A DNA stretch of 64,000 bases, from the NCBI GenBank assembly GCA_019914945.1, contig CM034103.1, positions 6,324,001 to 6,388,000 of the forward strand, in the 5' to 3' direction. This DNA comes from Typha latifolia. Its lineage: Eukaryota > Streptophyta > Magnoliopsida > Poales > Typhaceae. The notes beneath the pieces are model-generated. The model was not told where the DNA came from and ran no database searches. It worked only from the letters and a program-made list of their open reading frames with translations. The position numbers and the translations under genes were made by a program. Below are positions 49,701 to 58,079 of this stretch, in pieces. Every line of letters begins with the position of its first letter. The first letter of the stretch is position 1.

Positions 49701-52700
49701 GACATCTCTAGGGATTTCATAGAAGGATTATTGCTGGTACGCAGATATTCGGTAATCTTTGTTGTGGTGGACAGGTAGAGCAAATATGCTCATTTTTCAA
49801 TCTTGGCGCACCGTTTGTTTGCCAAATCGGTAGCCAAATGTTTCATCCAAAATGTCACCAAGCTTCATGGAATGCCTCGCTAAATCATTTCATATCATTA
49901 TCAAATATTTATTAGTGAGTTTTGGAGTGAATATTTCAGGTTGTAGGACACAAAACTAAACTTGAGCTAACATACTACCCACAAATCGATAGGCAAACGA
50001 AGGTTATTAATCAGGGAATTGAGCAATACCTTTCAATGCTTTGTGGGTGATCTAGCGACATGACCCCATTTGAGGCAGTACGGGCGGGTGGTACCAATGT
50101 TGTGTGGGTATGATCTAGCGGCTTCATTGGAGCGGACTGAGGTTGATATGGCGTTGATGGATGCTAATCTTAGGAGGTTGCAGGTGCATCTGAGAGCAGC
50201 CCAGAATTGAATGAAGCAAATGTATGATCAGCATCATCGCGAGAAGGAGTCTAGTGTGGACAACATGGTGTTTGTATGAGTCCAGCCCTATCATTAAGTC
50301 ACATTGCGCCCTATTTAGAACAAGAAATTGGCATTCAAATTTTTTGGTCCATTTCGAGTTTGTGAGCATGTTGGACTAGTTGCCTACAAGCTTGAGCTAC
50401 CAGAGGGAACTAGAGTACACCCAGTGTTTCATGTTTCATTGTTGAAGGTGAGGATTGGGCTAGATTAAGTAGCGGGTTTGGTTCTACCCAAACTCGAGGA
50501 GGATTTGCATAATGTTGAGCCAATACGAGTACTAGCATGATGACGGAGACAACATGGCTCGAGGCTAGAGACTGAGATCTTGGTTGAATGGTTGGGCAAA
50601 CCATTCGATCGAGTCCGAGATCGCCGATCGATTCCCCAACTTCATACCTTGAGGGCAAGGTGGGCTATTACGATTTAGCTAGATACGGCTTGGATCTGAC
50701 CAACTCGCCTCGAAAGAAATAACTTTTGCTTTTGAAGAATAAATATTTTCGGTAGTCACATTCAAATGCCTGCATACATTTGCAAATACAGAGAACGTAT
50801 TTAGTACGTTCGAACACGCTTGACCTGCGTTCGATCACAATTTGCGAAACTGCATTGTTCTAGGGCTATCTTTTGATGTTTTTGCTTATCAGGTTAGCCT
50901 CTAAATATGTGGAAGGCAACCTTATTAAACTATTGATGAATTATTAAAGTTTTTCCATCCAATACCTCTATCTCCTTCCTCCAATGGCATCCATCATTAG
51001 ATGTCATGTTCTTCCTCCTTCAATTTGACCATGACCCCTTGCCTATCAAGGATTGTTCCACACTATATCCCTTCGTCTAGCTTAGTGTTCTAACCCACCA
51101 TCACTCCCAGTGTCACCTCCCATTACCTAACCATTATTCCATCTTCCACTAATCATGTCCATCCCGCTACCATTTGACCATCGGTCAGTATTTCCCTTAT
51201 AACTTCTTATCTACACCTCCGATTGATGATTTTGGTTGCATTAGATCCTTTATTTCAAGAGAAACAACCTAACAAAATCTCTGATCTATTGGATAGCTAG
51301 ATTATCCGCAATTATTCTTGAAAGTTTTGCCTTAGATTGGAACCAGGACTGATCTTGAGTTACATTTGCAACTTCACCAAGAGCGATCGTAATAGGATCT
51401 CGTGGTGTAGTTAGAGTTGGTTAACTTAAAAATGATGTCTGCTGGGCAAGTAAAATTCTCTATAGTCTAGGAATAGCGTAATATTGAAATGATATTTTAC
51501 TCTATGATTTTATTGCATTCATATCATACATAGGTAGATATTTATTCACTATTCAGCAAAATTATATTTAATTTACTAGTTCATAGTTATTCATGGATTA
51601 TTGAAGCATTTCTGATTATGATATCTTCGATATGCATGTCTTATGATTGACGATGTTAATTACTTAATATGATTCGGACTTTACCGATGACATCTCGAGC
51701 ATGGATACACTTTACGGGTGTCTTTTATTCTTATTTTAGTATTTATTTTATAAAAAAATAAGTTTTATGTATGTCGTATTCGAACGCGGGTGGGGTGCGT
51801 TCGAACGTTCTTGCGAACGCGATATGGGCACGTACGAACGCACTTGTGAATGCCTGCATTAGGTTCGCAAATACAGAGAACGCAAAATGTGTGTTCAAAC
51901 ACGATCAGGCGCATTCGAACACGGTCGGCAAAAATTTACTATTTTAGGGTTAATAATTGTCATTTTTAAATTGTTTGGTTAGCCTCTAAAGGTGTGGATG
52001 GGAACTATGGAATCATTATTGAATGAATTGAATTTTGCCCTAGCCTCCTTCATCTTCTTCTCTCTCATTCTCTCGTTCCCTGGCGTTGCCGCTTCTAGCC
52101 TCCCTCGACCGACCACTCACCCTAGTCCCTTAGAGGCGGCCCACTCCTCCCCCTTCTTCCAATCTATCTATCACCTTGCCCTAACTCCTACCATCACCCA
52201 TAACCCTTCCACCTCCACACATTCACCGTGCCACCCCATTACCGCCCAGTCCACCACCATCCATCATCACCTAGGATCTCATGCCTCCATCCGTAGATCC
52301 AAAGAATGACTTCCTAATATTCGTCTACTAATCAACTGATATATAGAGATCCCACCGTTCGATTCACCTGAAACAAGATTCGTTGGAAAACTCTTTTTTG
52401 GGGCTACAACATATTAGAATTTCATATCGATCTGATAGCTTCATCTTTCGAAATCTATTTTCAAAGTTTTATGTCAAATCCTATCCAGATCTGAAAATCG
52501 GGATAGATTGAACCTTAGCCTAAGGGGAGATCGTATCAATAGTGGTATCGGAGCCCCCTAGCCGAAGAGGAGATCGTATCATTACTGCACCACTTGCACG
52601 TATCACCCTATTGTTAAAGTCTACGTCTCGGTAGTGCCTATTTACCCGCTCGACCCAGAGTTAGACGGCATGTGCAAAATAACAAATGAAAGTTCTGAAT

Positions 52701-55662
52701 TAGAAATGGAAGGATTTCTTTAGTGCCTTGTCCTAGCACGAATCAAGTATGTCCTAATCTCTATAAGGAGCTACAAACTAGAGGTTGGATTACCGATTGG
52801 AAGGAGAACTCTAAAAATCTTAATCTCATCTTAGAAGAGTTTTCTAGTTTTCTCATGGAGTTTATGTTCCATCTTTAAATAAGGAGACTTCTATATTAGT
52901 TGCAAAAATGCTCATCGGCATCAAACATATGGGAAAACACATTTTTGAGGATTGATCCATTGCTCTGATGCTAACCAAAAGGAGGCAATATGTTTCACAA
53001 AATTGTTTAATCATGGTTTCTTTTCAAGATGTAACTTAATACTATGATATTGGAGTTTCAGAAGGGGTTTGCAAGTGAATATTATTTTTATTACTTAGAA
53101 AAATAAGATTGATCGGCTTTGGGTAAGTATGGTTTCTTCTCTCTCTACACAAGAGAGATTTTCCACCTAAAAAAATGTCATCTTGTGTTAGCCATGTTTA
53201 CTTTTCCTATTCGTATTTGGCTTCTTATTTTTTACTCTAATTGGTTCTTCGCACATTGACTTGAGTTCAGATTGAGTAGGATCTAGATTTCATAAATGGA
53301 TTTTATTTCCATGTTTCATTATATGCTTTTTTTACTTTTGACTTTGAGTTAGGCTTTGATTTTTTATATCTCTAAACTTATTCGGTCCAGGACTCCTATG
53401 TCCCCCACAAATTTTTTGTTGTGATAGGGAGAACCCAAGGTGGGGATGTAGCATATCTCAGCTCAAAAGAGATTCCAAACATATCTTCGATGTCGCTATG
53501 CTCTAGATGGGTGAAAGATTTAGATGGTGTTCTTCTATGGCTTTGTCATTTGCTATTTGATTTTGTGTGGGAGGAGCACTAGCGCATGCAATGGTTGCAT
53601 GGGTAGATGAAACTCTAGGATGGGCTGAAGCAACACTCAACCATTGGTGAACTCGGCAGGTTGTGGGTGTGCTCGGTCTAGTTGTAGGTAACGTTCAAGA
53701 GCGCACAAATTGTGAAACAAATGAGGGATCAGCCTAGTGAAGCCCTCTATACATGAAGAAACCTAAAGAAAGGTGGCTAGGTCTACACCAAACTGCAAAT
53801 CAAGTTTGGTTTAGGTTTAGGGCGTGCACGTGGGTTGATCAACTACGAGGATTAGGCAGGCCCTAAGATTACTATTTGGGGACGGTGGGATTTAGTGGGC
53901 TATTTGTATGTATATTTGTATCTAGCATTTGATTTGATTTTTGAATTTTATCCTTTGGTTATAAGGAGATTTTGAGTAAAAATTCTTGTGTGTTTGTGTT
54001 GTTTATTTTCTATAGTTATGTTTAGTTTTTACATAATCTTGAGTATCCATGGAAGATCATTTTTCCTAGATTAGGGTGAGTATAAATTTTCATGTTGGGA
54101 GGAATATTTATTAGGTAACTCAATGGTCACTACAAAAAAATTGTCCATGAAATTTTGAATATGGAGGACGAAGGCTTCATTGTTGTAGTATGATCTCCAA
54201 AACTACGATGATTTTTCTGTAAATGTGCATTCTTTTCCCTAATTCGTGGGACACTTTACTTAGAACAAGACCTACAAGCTAAGGACACCATGTGGACGCT
54301 TACACATCTCTATGATTGAATAATGCTTATCGAAATCAGACTAGCTACTTTTGTGGTTAGAATGTCATATTCATAACGGCCAAGTCATAGAAGATGCTTT
54401 CAGGTCGATGTCCCTCACCTTTGTGGAAAATTTGGATTTCATAGTTGTCGGTATACCAAAAGAGAACATCGGTGGTTTTATGTTTGCTAGGTCTTATATA
54501 ATGGTTAGGCCCTACATGTGGACTTTGTTATTCTGTTGCAGAATTTAATATATATAGAAAAATCAAAGTAATGAAACTATAAATGCAATCATTTTGGCCC
54601 CATAACTAGTGTACGAGTTGTGGAGAATGGAGTACAAAACCAACTCATTAATCGATTATCTACTCAGCTAAGTGACTTCTACTCCACACAAATGCCACCT
54701 AAGATGATATTTACACATCTAGAAAAATCGACATTTGAGTTAGCAGATTTACTAAATATATAAGTCACTGAATAGTTTATCAATTTATATTATAACCTTA
54801 TAATTTATCAAGGGTATCAAAGCCCGTCATTCAATTAGCTGCAACCTACAATTTGGTATAACTACCAAAATTAAATAAAAGCTCATCATTGAGTTATCCT
54901 ATCTCTAATGAACATATTAGTACGTTATATGCTTGTTTGGATGTCAAGCCAACAAACAGTCCACATTTTGAGCTAATATTGGTGTCGTCAGTGTAGGCCC
55001 CGTGGCCTTAAGAATCATTGTGTTCTTACTTATTCTGCATCAGTCTAATCCAATTGGCAATTCTCTTCCTCTACGATGAGAAAAATACTATTACCATATT
55101 CACACATCAAAGACTAGGAATGGTAATTCTAACCTGATTGGCACATCCAACGCCGATGCCAAGCAAAACCCTGCCCAAGACGATCATGTACACGCTAACC
55201 GCCGCCCCTCCAAGGGCGGCGCCGGCGAGGAACGCCACGCCGCCAAAAACCATGGTCGGTTTTCGACCGTACGCCCTCGTGACCGATGACGCGAAGAAGG
55301 TGGAGAAGAACCCCGCGACGTAGAGCGACGACGTGAAGGCGGTCAGGAGCTGGCTGTCGAACTTGCAGTAGTTGCTGATGTGGAAGTCCTTCTTCATCTT
55401 GGCGTATACTTTTGGGAAGAACTTCTTCAGAAACGAATCCATGGATGTCACACCTCCTATATACCAGGAACTAATAATTATGGAGTGGCCAAAAATTAGA
55501 TCATGTAGGTGGAAGTGAGAGATTTAGGTGACCTGAAACTCCGATATCGTAGCCAAAGATGACGCCACCCATGGCAGCCATGATGCAAGTGAAGACGACG
55601 AAGATGGTGATCGTTCCATTGTACCGCACCGGTTCGCTCTTCGCGGCGATTCCGACCTCCAT
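33733..55662 (-). CDS. STP5-like: STP5-like monosaccharide/H+ symporter, three exons
   Basis: Join of complement 55533-55662, 55134-55456 and 33733-34794; 504 codons, stop TAG. The product is a plasma-membrane sugar transport protein (major facilitator, sugar-porter family) that imports hexoses with protons. Seen: FGYDIGVSG at residues 36-44 with Asp39 (the proton-site Asp of this family), Cys74 and Cys446 spaced like the lid-domain disulfide of Arabidopsis STP10, PETP at 222, QQVTGIN at 294, DKFGRR at 343, GPLGW at 403 and PETK at 472. Twelve hydrophobic segments fit. Length is normal for STPs. From recollection the GALxAN region and the EKIxxxWEEHWFW tail are closest to STP5. Introns have GT/AG ends; the junctions read through as SGGVTSM and [12 protein letters not shown]. 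The start at 55662 fits the family N-terminus; an upstream in-frame ATG at 55731 would add 23 residues. Intron 2 is 20.3 kb of mostly retroelements. The subfamily assignment is inference; the family is certain. Confidence 0.95.
34795..36900. other. intron 2, acceptor-side native DNA; no gene seen
   Basis: AT-rich intron sequence with small local duplications (GAGAAGGTTGGTACTTTAT at about 35405 and 35491; ATTGTATAGATTATTACAAG twice near 36030-36110) and a TA-rich stretch at 36115-36155. I see no coding domain. Confidence 0.55.
36900..37978 (-). repeat. family-D gypsy LTR, reversed
   Basis: The minus strand begins TGATACGGTCTTAG at 37978 and carries the same body plan as other families: degraded TTCAAACGCC-like motifs, a TATA region near 37670, a pyrimidine-rich leader and the CCTTAGG block near 37075. 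Its inner end is not clear; 36900 is approximate. Confidence 0.6.
37979..38071 (-). pseudogene. family-D pol C-terminus and polypurine tract
   Basis: The minus strand reads [14 protein letters not shown] then stop, then a purine-rich tract leading into the LTR at 37978. It is cut off by a family-C LTR on the other side. Confidence 0.65.
38072..38851 (+). repeat. family-C LTR (780 bp) with primer-binding site
   Basis: Starts TAACAAGAACTCG and ends GATCGTAACA. The primer site TTGGTATTAGAGCC follows at 38854-38867, with about 100 bp of leader to 38969 before a reversed family-B gag takes over. The rest of the element is missing. Confidence 0.8.
39690..39751 (-). other. tandem primer-binding-site units of family B
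   Basis: On the minus strand after the LTR end CTTATCA come a unit ending CCTAACA, a unit ending TCTATCA, and a final ATTGGTATCAGAGCAGG. Each unit holds an intact TTGGTATCAGAG core. This is the best-preserved copy of the arrangement. Confidence 0.85.
39752..40539 (-). repeat. family-B LTR (788 bp)
   Basis: Minus strand starts TGATATACTTAGTTAGG and ends CTTATCA. Palindrome zone at 40375-40500 with GCGTTCACAA half-sites. Confidence 0.85.
40540..41557. other. no gene seen; intron DNA
   Basis: About 1 kb of mixed then AT-rich sequence with no recognisable domain. It may be native intron or an unidentified repeat. Confidence 0.5.
41558..42037 (+). repeat. family-E LTR, truncated by family F
   Basis: Starts TGTTACGATTTAGCTAG and matches 50666 onward up to ATCAAGGAT, where the family-F LTR begins. 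Confidence 0.8.
42038..42837 (+). repeat. family-F LTR, truncated
   Basis: Starts TGATACGATTCAGCTAG. Related to family E in its leader (CCCCTTG...TCAAGGAT), with a palindrome zone at 42130-42312 (ATTCGAATGCG and GTTCGAACGC). It stops at a duplicated ATCTTCAGATTATTGCA (42785 and 42822) where the family-A LTR begins. Confidence 0.75.
42838..43054 (-). repeat. family-A 3' LTR, truncated
   Basis: Only the U3 start (about 217 bp) remains, including part of the palindrome zone (42838-42930). The outer end was lost at the family-F junction. Confidence 0.82.
43082..43963 (-). pseudogene. integrase with core deleted in frame, plus spacer
   Basis: A 225-codon open frame (43759-43082). The HHCC zinc domain ([26 protein letters not shown]) and the start of the core ([19 protein letters not shown]) are joined in frame to the C-terminal domain ([32 protein letters not shown]). 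The chromodomain-like [27 protein letters not shown] and stop follow. The DDE core is absent, so it cannot integrate DNA. The preceding 65-codon spacer (43963-43766) is in the same frame, separated by one TAG. Seen directly; activity loss is inferred from the family. Confidence 0.85.
43987..45440 (-). pseudogene. gag and protease remnant of the compact family-A element
   Basis: Gag N-terminus at 45274-45032 ([23 protein letters not shown]), capsid at about 44830-44580, then the open frame 44574-43987. That frame carries the capsid C-terminus ([26 protein letters not shown]), the knuckle [14 protein letters not shown] and an acidic linker. It joins without a break to [13 protein letters not shown]: an in-frame deletion has removed the protease active site. 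After VD stop, RT and RNase H are absent. Confidence 0.82.
45463..46397 (-). repeat. family-A 5' LTR (935 bp)
   Basis: Complete, TG...CA, with the primer site TGGTATCAGAGCC at 45449-45461. TATA-like sequence is degraded. Palindrome array at 46055-46285. Confidence 0.9.
46055..46285. repeat. GCGTTCGAACGC palindrome array in LTR A
   Basis: A mixture of intact palindromes and versions with CG changed to TG or CA (for example GCATTCGAATGC), in the same place relative to the LTR start as in other family-A copies. Confidence 0.88.
46398..47629 (-). pseudogene. family-B gag, best-preserved copy
   Basis: N-terminal part at 47629-47390 ([33 protein letters not shown]). A 232-codon frame then runs 47302-46604: proline/histidine-rich segment, an acidic and arginine-rich spacer, and the retrotransposon gag capsid domain ([53 protein letters not shown]). 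After one stop the C-terminal helix [22 protein letters not shown] follows to about 46400. The zinc knuckle is cut off by the family-A LTR. Confidence 0.85.
47667..48523 (-). repeat. family-B LTR (857 bp)
   Basis: Minus strand starts TGATACATTTAGTTAG and ends CCCATCA. TATA region near 48187-48196. Palindromes at 48255-48445 largely decayed. Confidence 0.85.
48524..50665 (+). pseudogene. family-E gag end, protease, integrase
   Basis: Knuckle remnant at about 48535-48600, acidic linker, protease at about 48715-49080 with active site mutated (DSRSMHD where others have DSGSTHN). From about 49370 RT and RNase H are deleted. Spacer, integrase zinc domain remnant (CETCQ near 49615), core at about 49690-50040 ([29 protein letters not shown]) and C-terminal domain at about 50150-50600 ([10 protein letters not shown]). 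Many stops. GAGGGCAAGGTGGGC purine tract at about 50650-50665. Confidence 0.75.
50666..51394 (+). repeat. family-E LTR (729 bp)
   Basis: Starts TATTACGATTTAGC and ends GATCGTAATA, inverted tips of each other. Contains a few decayed palindromes (50800-50840). Confidence 0.82.
51395..51664. other. no gene seen; short intron stretch
   Basis: About 270 bp of AT-rich DNA. The first 25 bases (GGATCTCGTGGTGTAG...) faintly resemble a primer-binding site. Confidence 0.4.
51665..52581 (+). mobile_element. family-A solo-type LTR with extra primer-site block, TSD TTACT
   Basis: LTR 51665-52538 (start decayed to TAATATGATT, end GATCGTATCA) is followed by 43 bp that contain a primer site (GTGGTATCGGAGCC) and then a second GATCGTATCA end at 52572-52581. 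TTACT at 51660-51664 and 52582-52586 brackets the whole unit, so the 43-bp block was inside the inserted or retained DNA. Confidence 0.85.
52582..55133. other. intron 2, donor-side DNA; no gene seen
   Basis: About 2.5 kb of moderately AT-rich sequence without recognisable protein domains. It contains an isolated CACTACAAAAAAATTG at 54127, which looks like a CACTA-transposon tip but has no visible partner end. A small polypurine-like tract lies near 53430. Confidence 0.5.
55134..55456 (-). CDS. STP5-like: STP5-like exon 2
   Basis: Encodes residues 44-151: the extracellular lid loop with Cys74, the YGRKP loop motif between membrane segments 2 and 3, and [10 protein letters not shown] in segment 4. 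It ends at ANQ with donor CAG|GTTAGA, phase 0. GC content is clearly higher than in the surrounding retroelement DNA. Confidence 0.93.
55457..55532 (-). other. STP5-like intron 1 (76 bp)
   Basis: A short intron with GT at 55532-55531 and AG at 55458-55457. Removing it restores the family signature SGGVTSM across the junction. Confidence 0.9.
55533..55662 (-). CDS. STP5-like: STP5-like exon 1
   Basis: Encodes residues 1-43 plus the first base of a Gly codon (phase 1). It contains a short cytosolic N-terminus and the first membrane segment ending in FGYDIGVS. The donor reads TCAG|GTCACC on the minus strand. Confidence 0.93.
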
Positions 55663-56184
55663 GAGAAGGTAGGGTGGAGGTGGGATTTTGGAAGTGTGGG
55701 TACTCAAGTTCGATATTGAAGCGGAGGGCATCTCTCACTAAAGTGGTGGATAAGGGGTAAAAGGGACAAAAACAGCAGGAAATCTTGACTGAATGGTTTC
55801 GTTTCCTTGTGACAGGCGACAAATTCTACTATGGCGCTTCACTTGCTTGAAGGTCGCCAACGGAATCTTTGGTTGGCACTCCAAGCACTTGATGTTACTT
55901 ACTTTTTATTTTATTTTATATTACTTACTTATATTTGGTCTTTTCTTTCTTTAAATTCTATAATTTTGAAGTATTTTCATTTCCAGCAGTTAAAATCTAA
56001 TTACCAATTATTGAACTCCTATGCATCTAGTAGCCTTATTGACCAAACTGATCCGTCTTATAAATTTAAGTACCAAAATAGATCTGTTATGGACATGTTA
56101 ACTAGCACCTCATTCCTAAAAAAATGTTAATTGATCATCATTTGGCGTTTTATTTTTAATAGAGAGGAGTACACAAAATAAAAA
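55663..56184 (-). promoter_or_regulatory. 5' flank / promoter region of the STP5-like gene
   Basis: About 520 bp between the start codon and the nearest upstream retroelement remnant. AT-rich TATA-like stretches lie on the minus strand near 55905-55945, which would give a 5' leader of roughly 250 bases. No other gene is seen here. The assignment rests on position only. Confidence 0.35.
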
Positions 56185-56640
56185 TGTTAGGTTTTTAGTG
56201 TTTCACAATGTGTACAAATACTCTAAGTCTTTATTTATACATAGCATTTCTACAAGTTTTGATAAGGTTCAGATTGAAGAATTTTGAGTTTTAAAGATTT
56301 TAAGTCGCAACGTTCGAAGAGCATCCGAACGCACCCTGCAAGCATTCCAAAATTATGAGAGCAGTTTGTGGGCGTGCGAATGTAGCATGCAGCAGTTCGA
56401 AGCGCATTCAAAAATTTCAAAAGTAGTTTGTGGCCATTCAAATGCAACCTGTAGTTGTTCGTAGCCCGTTCGAAAATACAGAGAATAGATTTCAACCATT
56501 TGACCGTACTTGAAATTCATGTCAGGTCGTTCGAACGTGCACGACTGGTGTTCAAACGCACCATGGAGATTTTATGAAATTTGAAATTCTGTCCGTGAGT
56601 CTAGATTTTGCGAAATTTGAAATTCTGTGAGTCTAGATTA
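56185..56640 (+). repeat. diverged copia-like LTR fragment with TTCGAA-type motifs
   Basis: Starts TGTTAGGTTTTTAG, like the copia LTR tip, with a TTTATTTATACATAG TATA-like region near 56230 and spaced CGTTCGA/TTCGAA half-palindromes at 56307-56560. The body is otherwise unlike the copia LTR above. The end is not defined. Confidence 0.5.
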
Positions 56641-56699
56641 GGATGCCCTAACCTAGGATGGTTGGTAATTGCTTTTGAAAAGAAGTTATTGGAGTTATA

Positions 56700-57340
56700 A
56701 CATTCTTTCACCAACAAGGTTCATCTCTTCTTCAACGTTTTTATACGCCACAACAAGTTGTTTAAAACTTCACAAAATCAAAACAAGTTTTTGCTGACGT
56801 TTTTATATGCCACAAAATTTTTCCTAGTCTATATACAAATGCTACATAAACCCTAGTTGGTAAAGGTTTTTGCTAGGCTTCGCATTTAGGAAAAGATTAT
56901 TTTCTAGGCTTATAGACGCCGTTGGTAAAACATTTACTAACGTTTAAATGCCAAAAGAAATATGCTAGCTTGTGAAAATAGTCATCGGCACAAATATTTT
57001 AGCCAGCAATTATAAACGCCAGTTCATATTTTTACTGTCGATTAATTTATCAGTTTAAGTTGGATGGCGAATATTTACAGACGTCGATAAAAATACATGT
57101 ATCGATGTTTAGATACACACCAAGAAAAATATATGTATTGACATTTACTAAATGTCAGCAATAAAACTTCAATCGATAGATCTATGCGCTACAAAAAAGA
57201 TATATTTCAACATTTAGACATACTGACAAATATCGTTATTCGACATTTATTAAAAGCTGGTATAAGTGTTTTCCTTATCATGTTTATGTGTTTGGTCAGC
57301 ATATAAACACACCAAAAAAATTTTTGAAACCGTTTTCACA
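56700..57340. repeat. subterminal-repeat zone, CACTA-like
   Basis: A dozen degenerate direct and inverted copies of a motif resembling GACGTTTATAAACGCC followed by GGTAAAA (for example near 56733, 56790, 56905, 57015, 57075). Such repeats line the ends of CACTA transposons. No CACTA terminus or TSD was found, so the class is a guess from pattern. Confidence 0.4.
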
Positions 57341-57902
57341 TGATAAGAAATAAGATATCAATAAGATAAATAACTTGTACTTCAAATAACTTATAATTTC
57401 CAAAAGAATGGCAAAATAACTAGTTAGTCTCTTGGATATAACTTCCACAACTTCAATAAAATATAATAAAGTTTGTCTTCAAAAGAAGATATATATGTCC
57501 AATACAGAATAAAAATGTATCACATTAACCGGACAATATTTCATAATAACAATTTTCAATTTAAATAGAAATATAATAAATTGTCTTAAGAAAGAAGACA
57601 TATATAGTACAATACATAATAAAAAAAGTTAAAACTTAAGATCTATGACATTAGTCCACTTCATTTAGACACTTGTTTAATATGTAGAAAAATACAACAT
57701 ATAATCAATTACATTTGTAGATAAAAACCTTATATAAATAAAGGATAGGTAAAACAAGTAACTACAACTTACTAGATATGACAACCAAGTAACTTGATGT
57801 GAACTTGGTTCCAATGGAAAATATTTGGGTGTAAAGGAGAGTAGAAGAAGAAGAAGAAGACGACTTTCCCAAAGGGTCTAGGGGGATAAGCCAATTGAGG
57901 AG
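57341..57902. other. no gene seen
   Basis: AT-rich DNA with a GAAGAAGAAGAAGA run at about 57845 and no recognisable domain. Confidence 0.5.
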
Positions 57903-58079
57903 TGATATACCTTGCTAGAGTCTTTTCTTGTTGCATTAGTTATTTAATGTTAGAAAAATAAATTTTCTGTATGTCGCATTCGAACACGGAAGGGGGCACG
58001 TTCAAATACCTTTGCGAACGCCTGCATCAGTTCGCAAAAATAAAGAACGCGAAATGTGCATTCAAATGCGGTCGGGTGA

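Larger units (their letters stand above)
41558..51394 (+). mobile_element. family-E gypsy element, heavily interrupted (probable)
   Basis: A family-E LTR start at 41558 and a complete family-E LTR at 50666-51394 flank a plus-strand internal region (48524-50665) that ends in a polypurine tract directly before the second LTR. The flanks GGATA (41553-41557) and GGATC (51395-51399) match at 4 of 5 positions. The space between is filled by family F, A and B insertions. The assignment of both LTRs to one element is inference. Confidence 0.5.
34795..55133 (-). other. STP5-like intron 2, 20.3 kb, filled with LTR retroelements
   Basis: Donor GTTAGA at 55133 and acceptor TTCTTCCAG ending at 34795, with a CTAAC branch-point-like sequence about 16-20 nt before the acceptor. 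About 14-15 kb of it (roughly 36.9-40.5 and 41.6-52.6 kb) is recognisable gypsy DNA of families A to F in both orientations. The remaining ends (34795-36900 and 52582-55133) look like AT-rich single-copy intron DNA. No insertion touches a splice site. Confidence 0.88.

Noticed and set aside
54127..54142. CACTACAAAAAAATTG, resembling a CACTA transposon tip
   Set aside because: I found no inverted partner, no subterminal repeats next to it and no 3-bp duplication.
55501..55731. Longer transporter N-terminus starting at 55731
   Set aside because: The extra 23 residues (Ser/Pro-rich) are unlike STP N-termini, whereas the start at 55662 gives the usual short leader. The upstream ATG remains possible.
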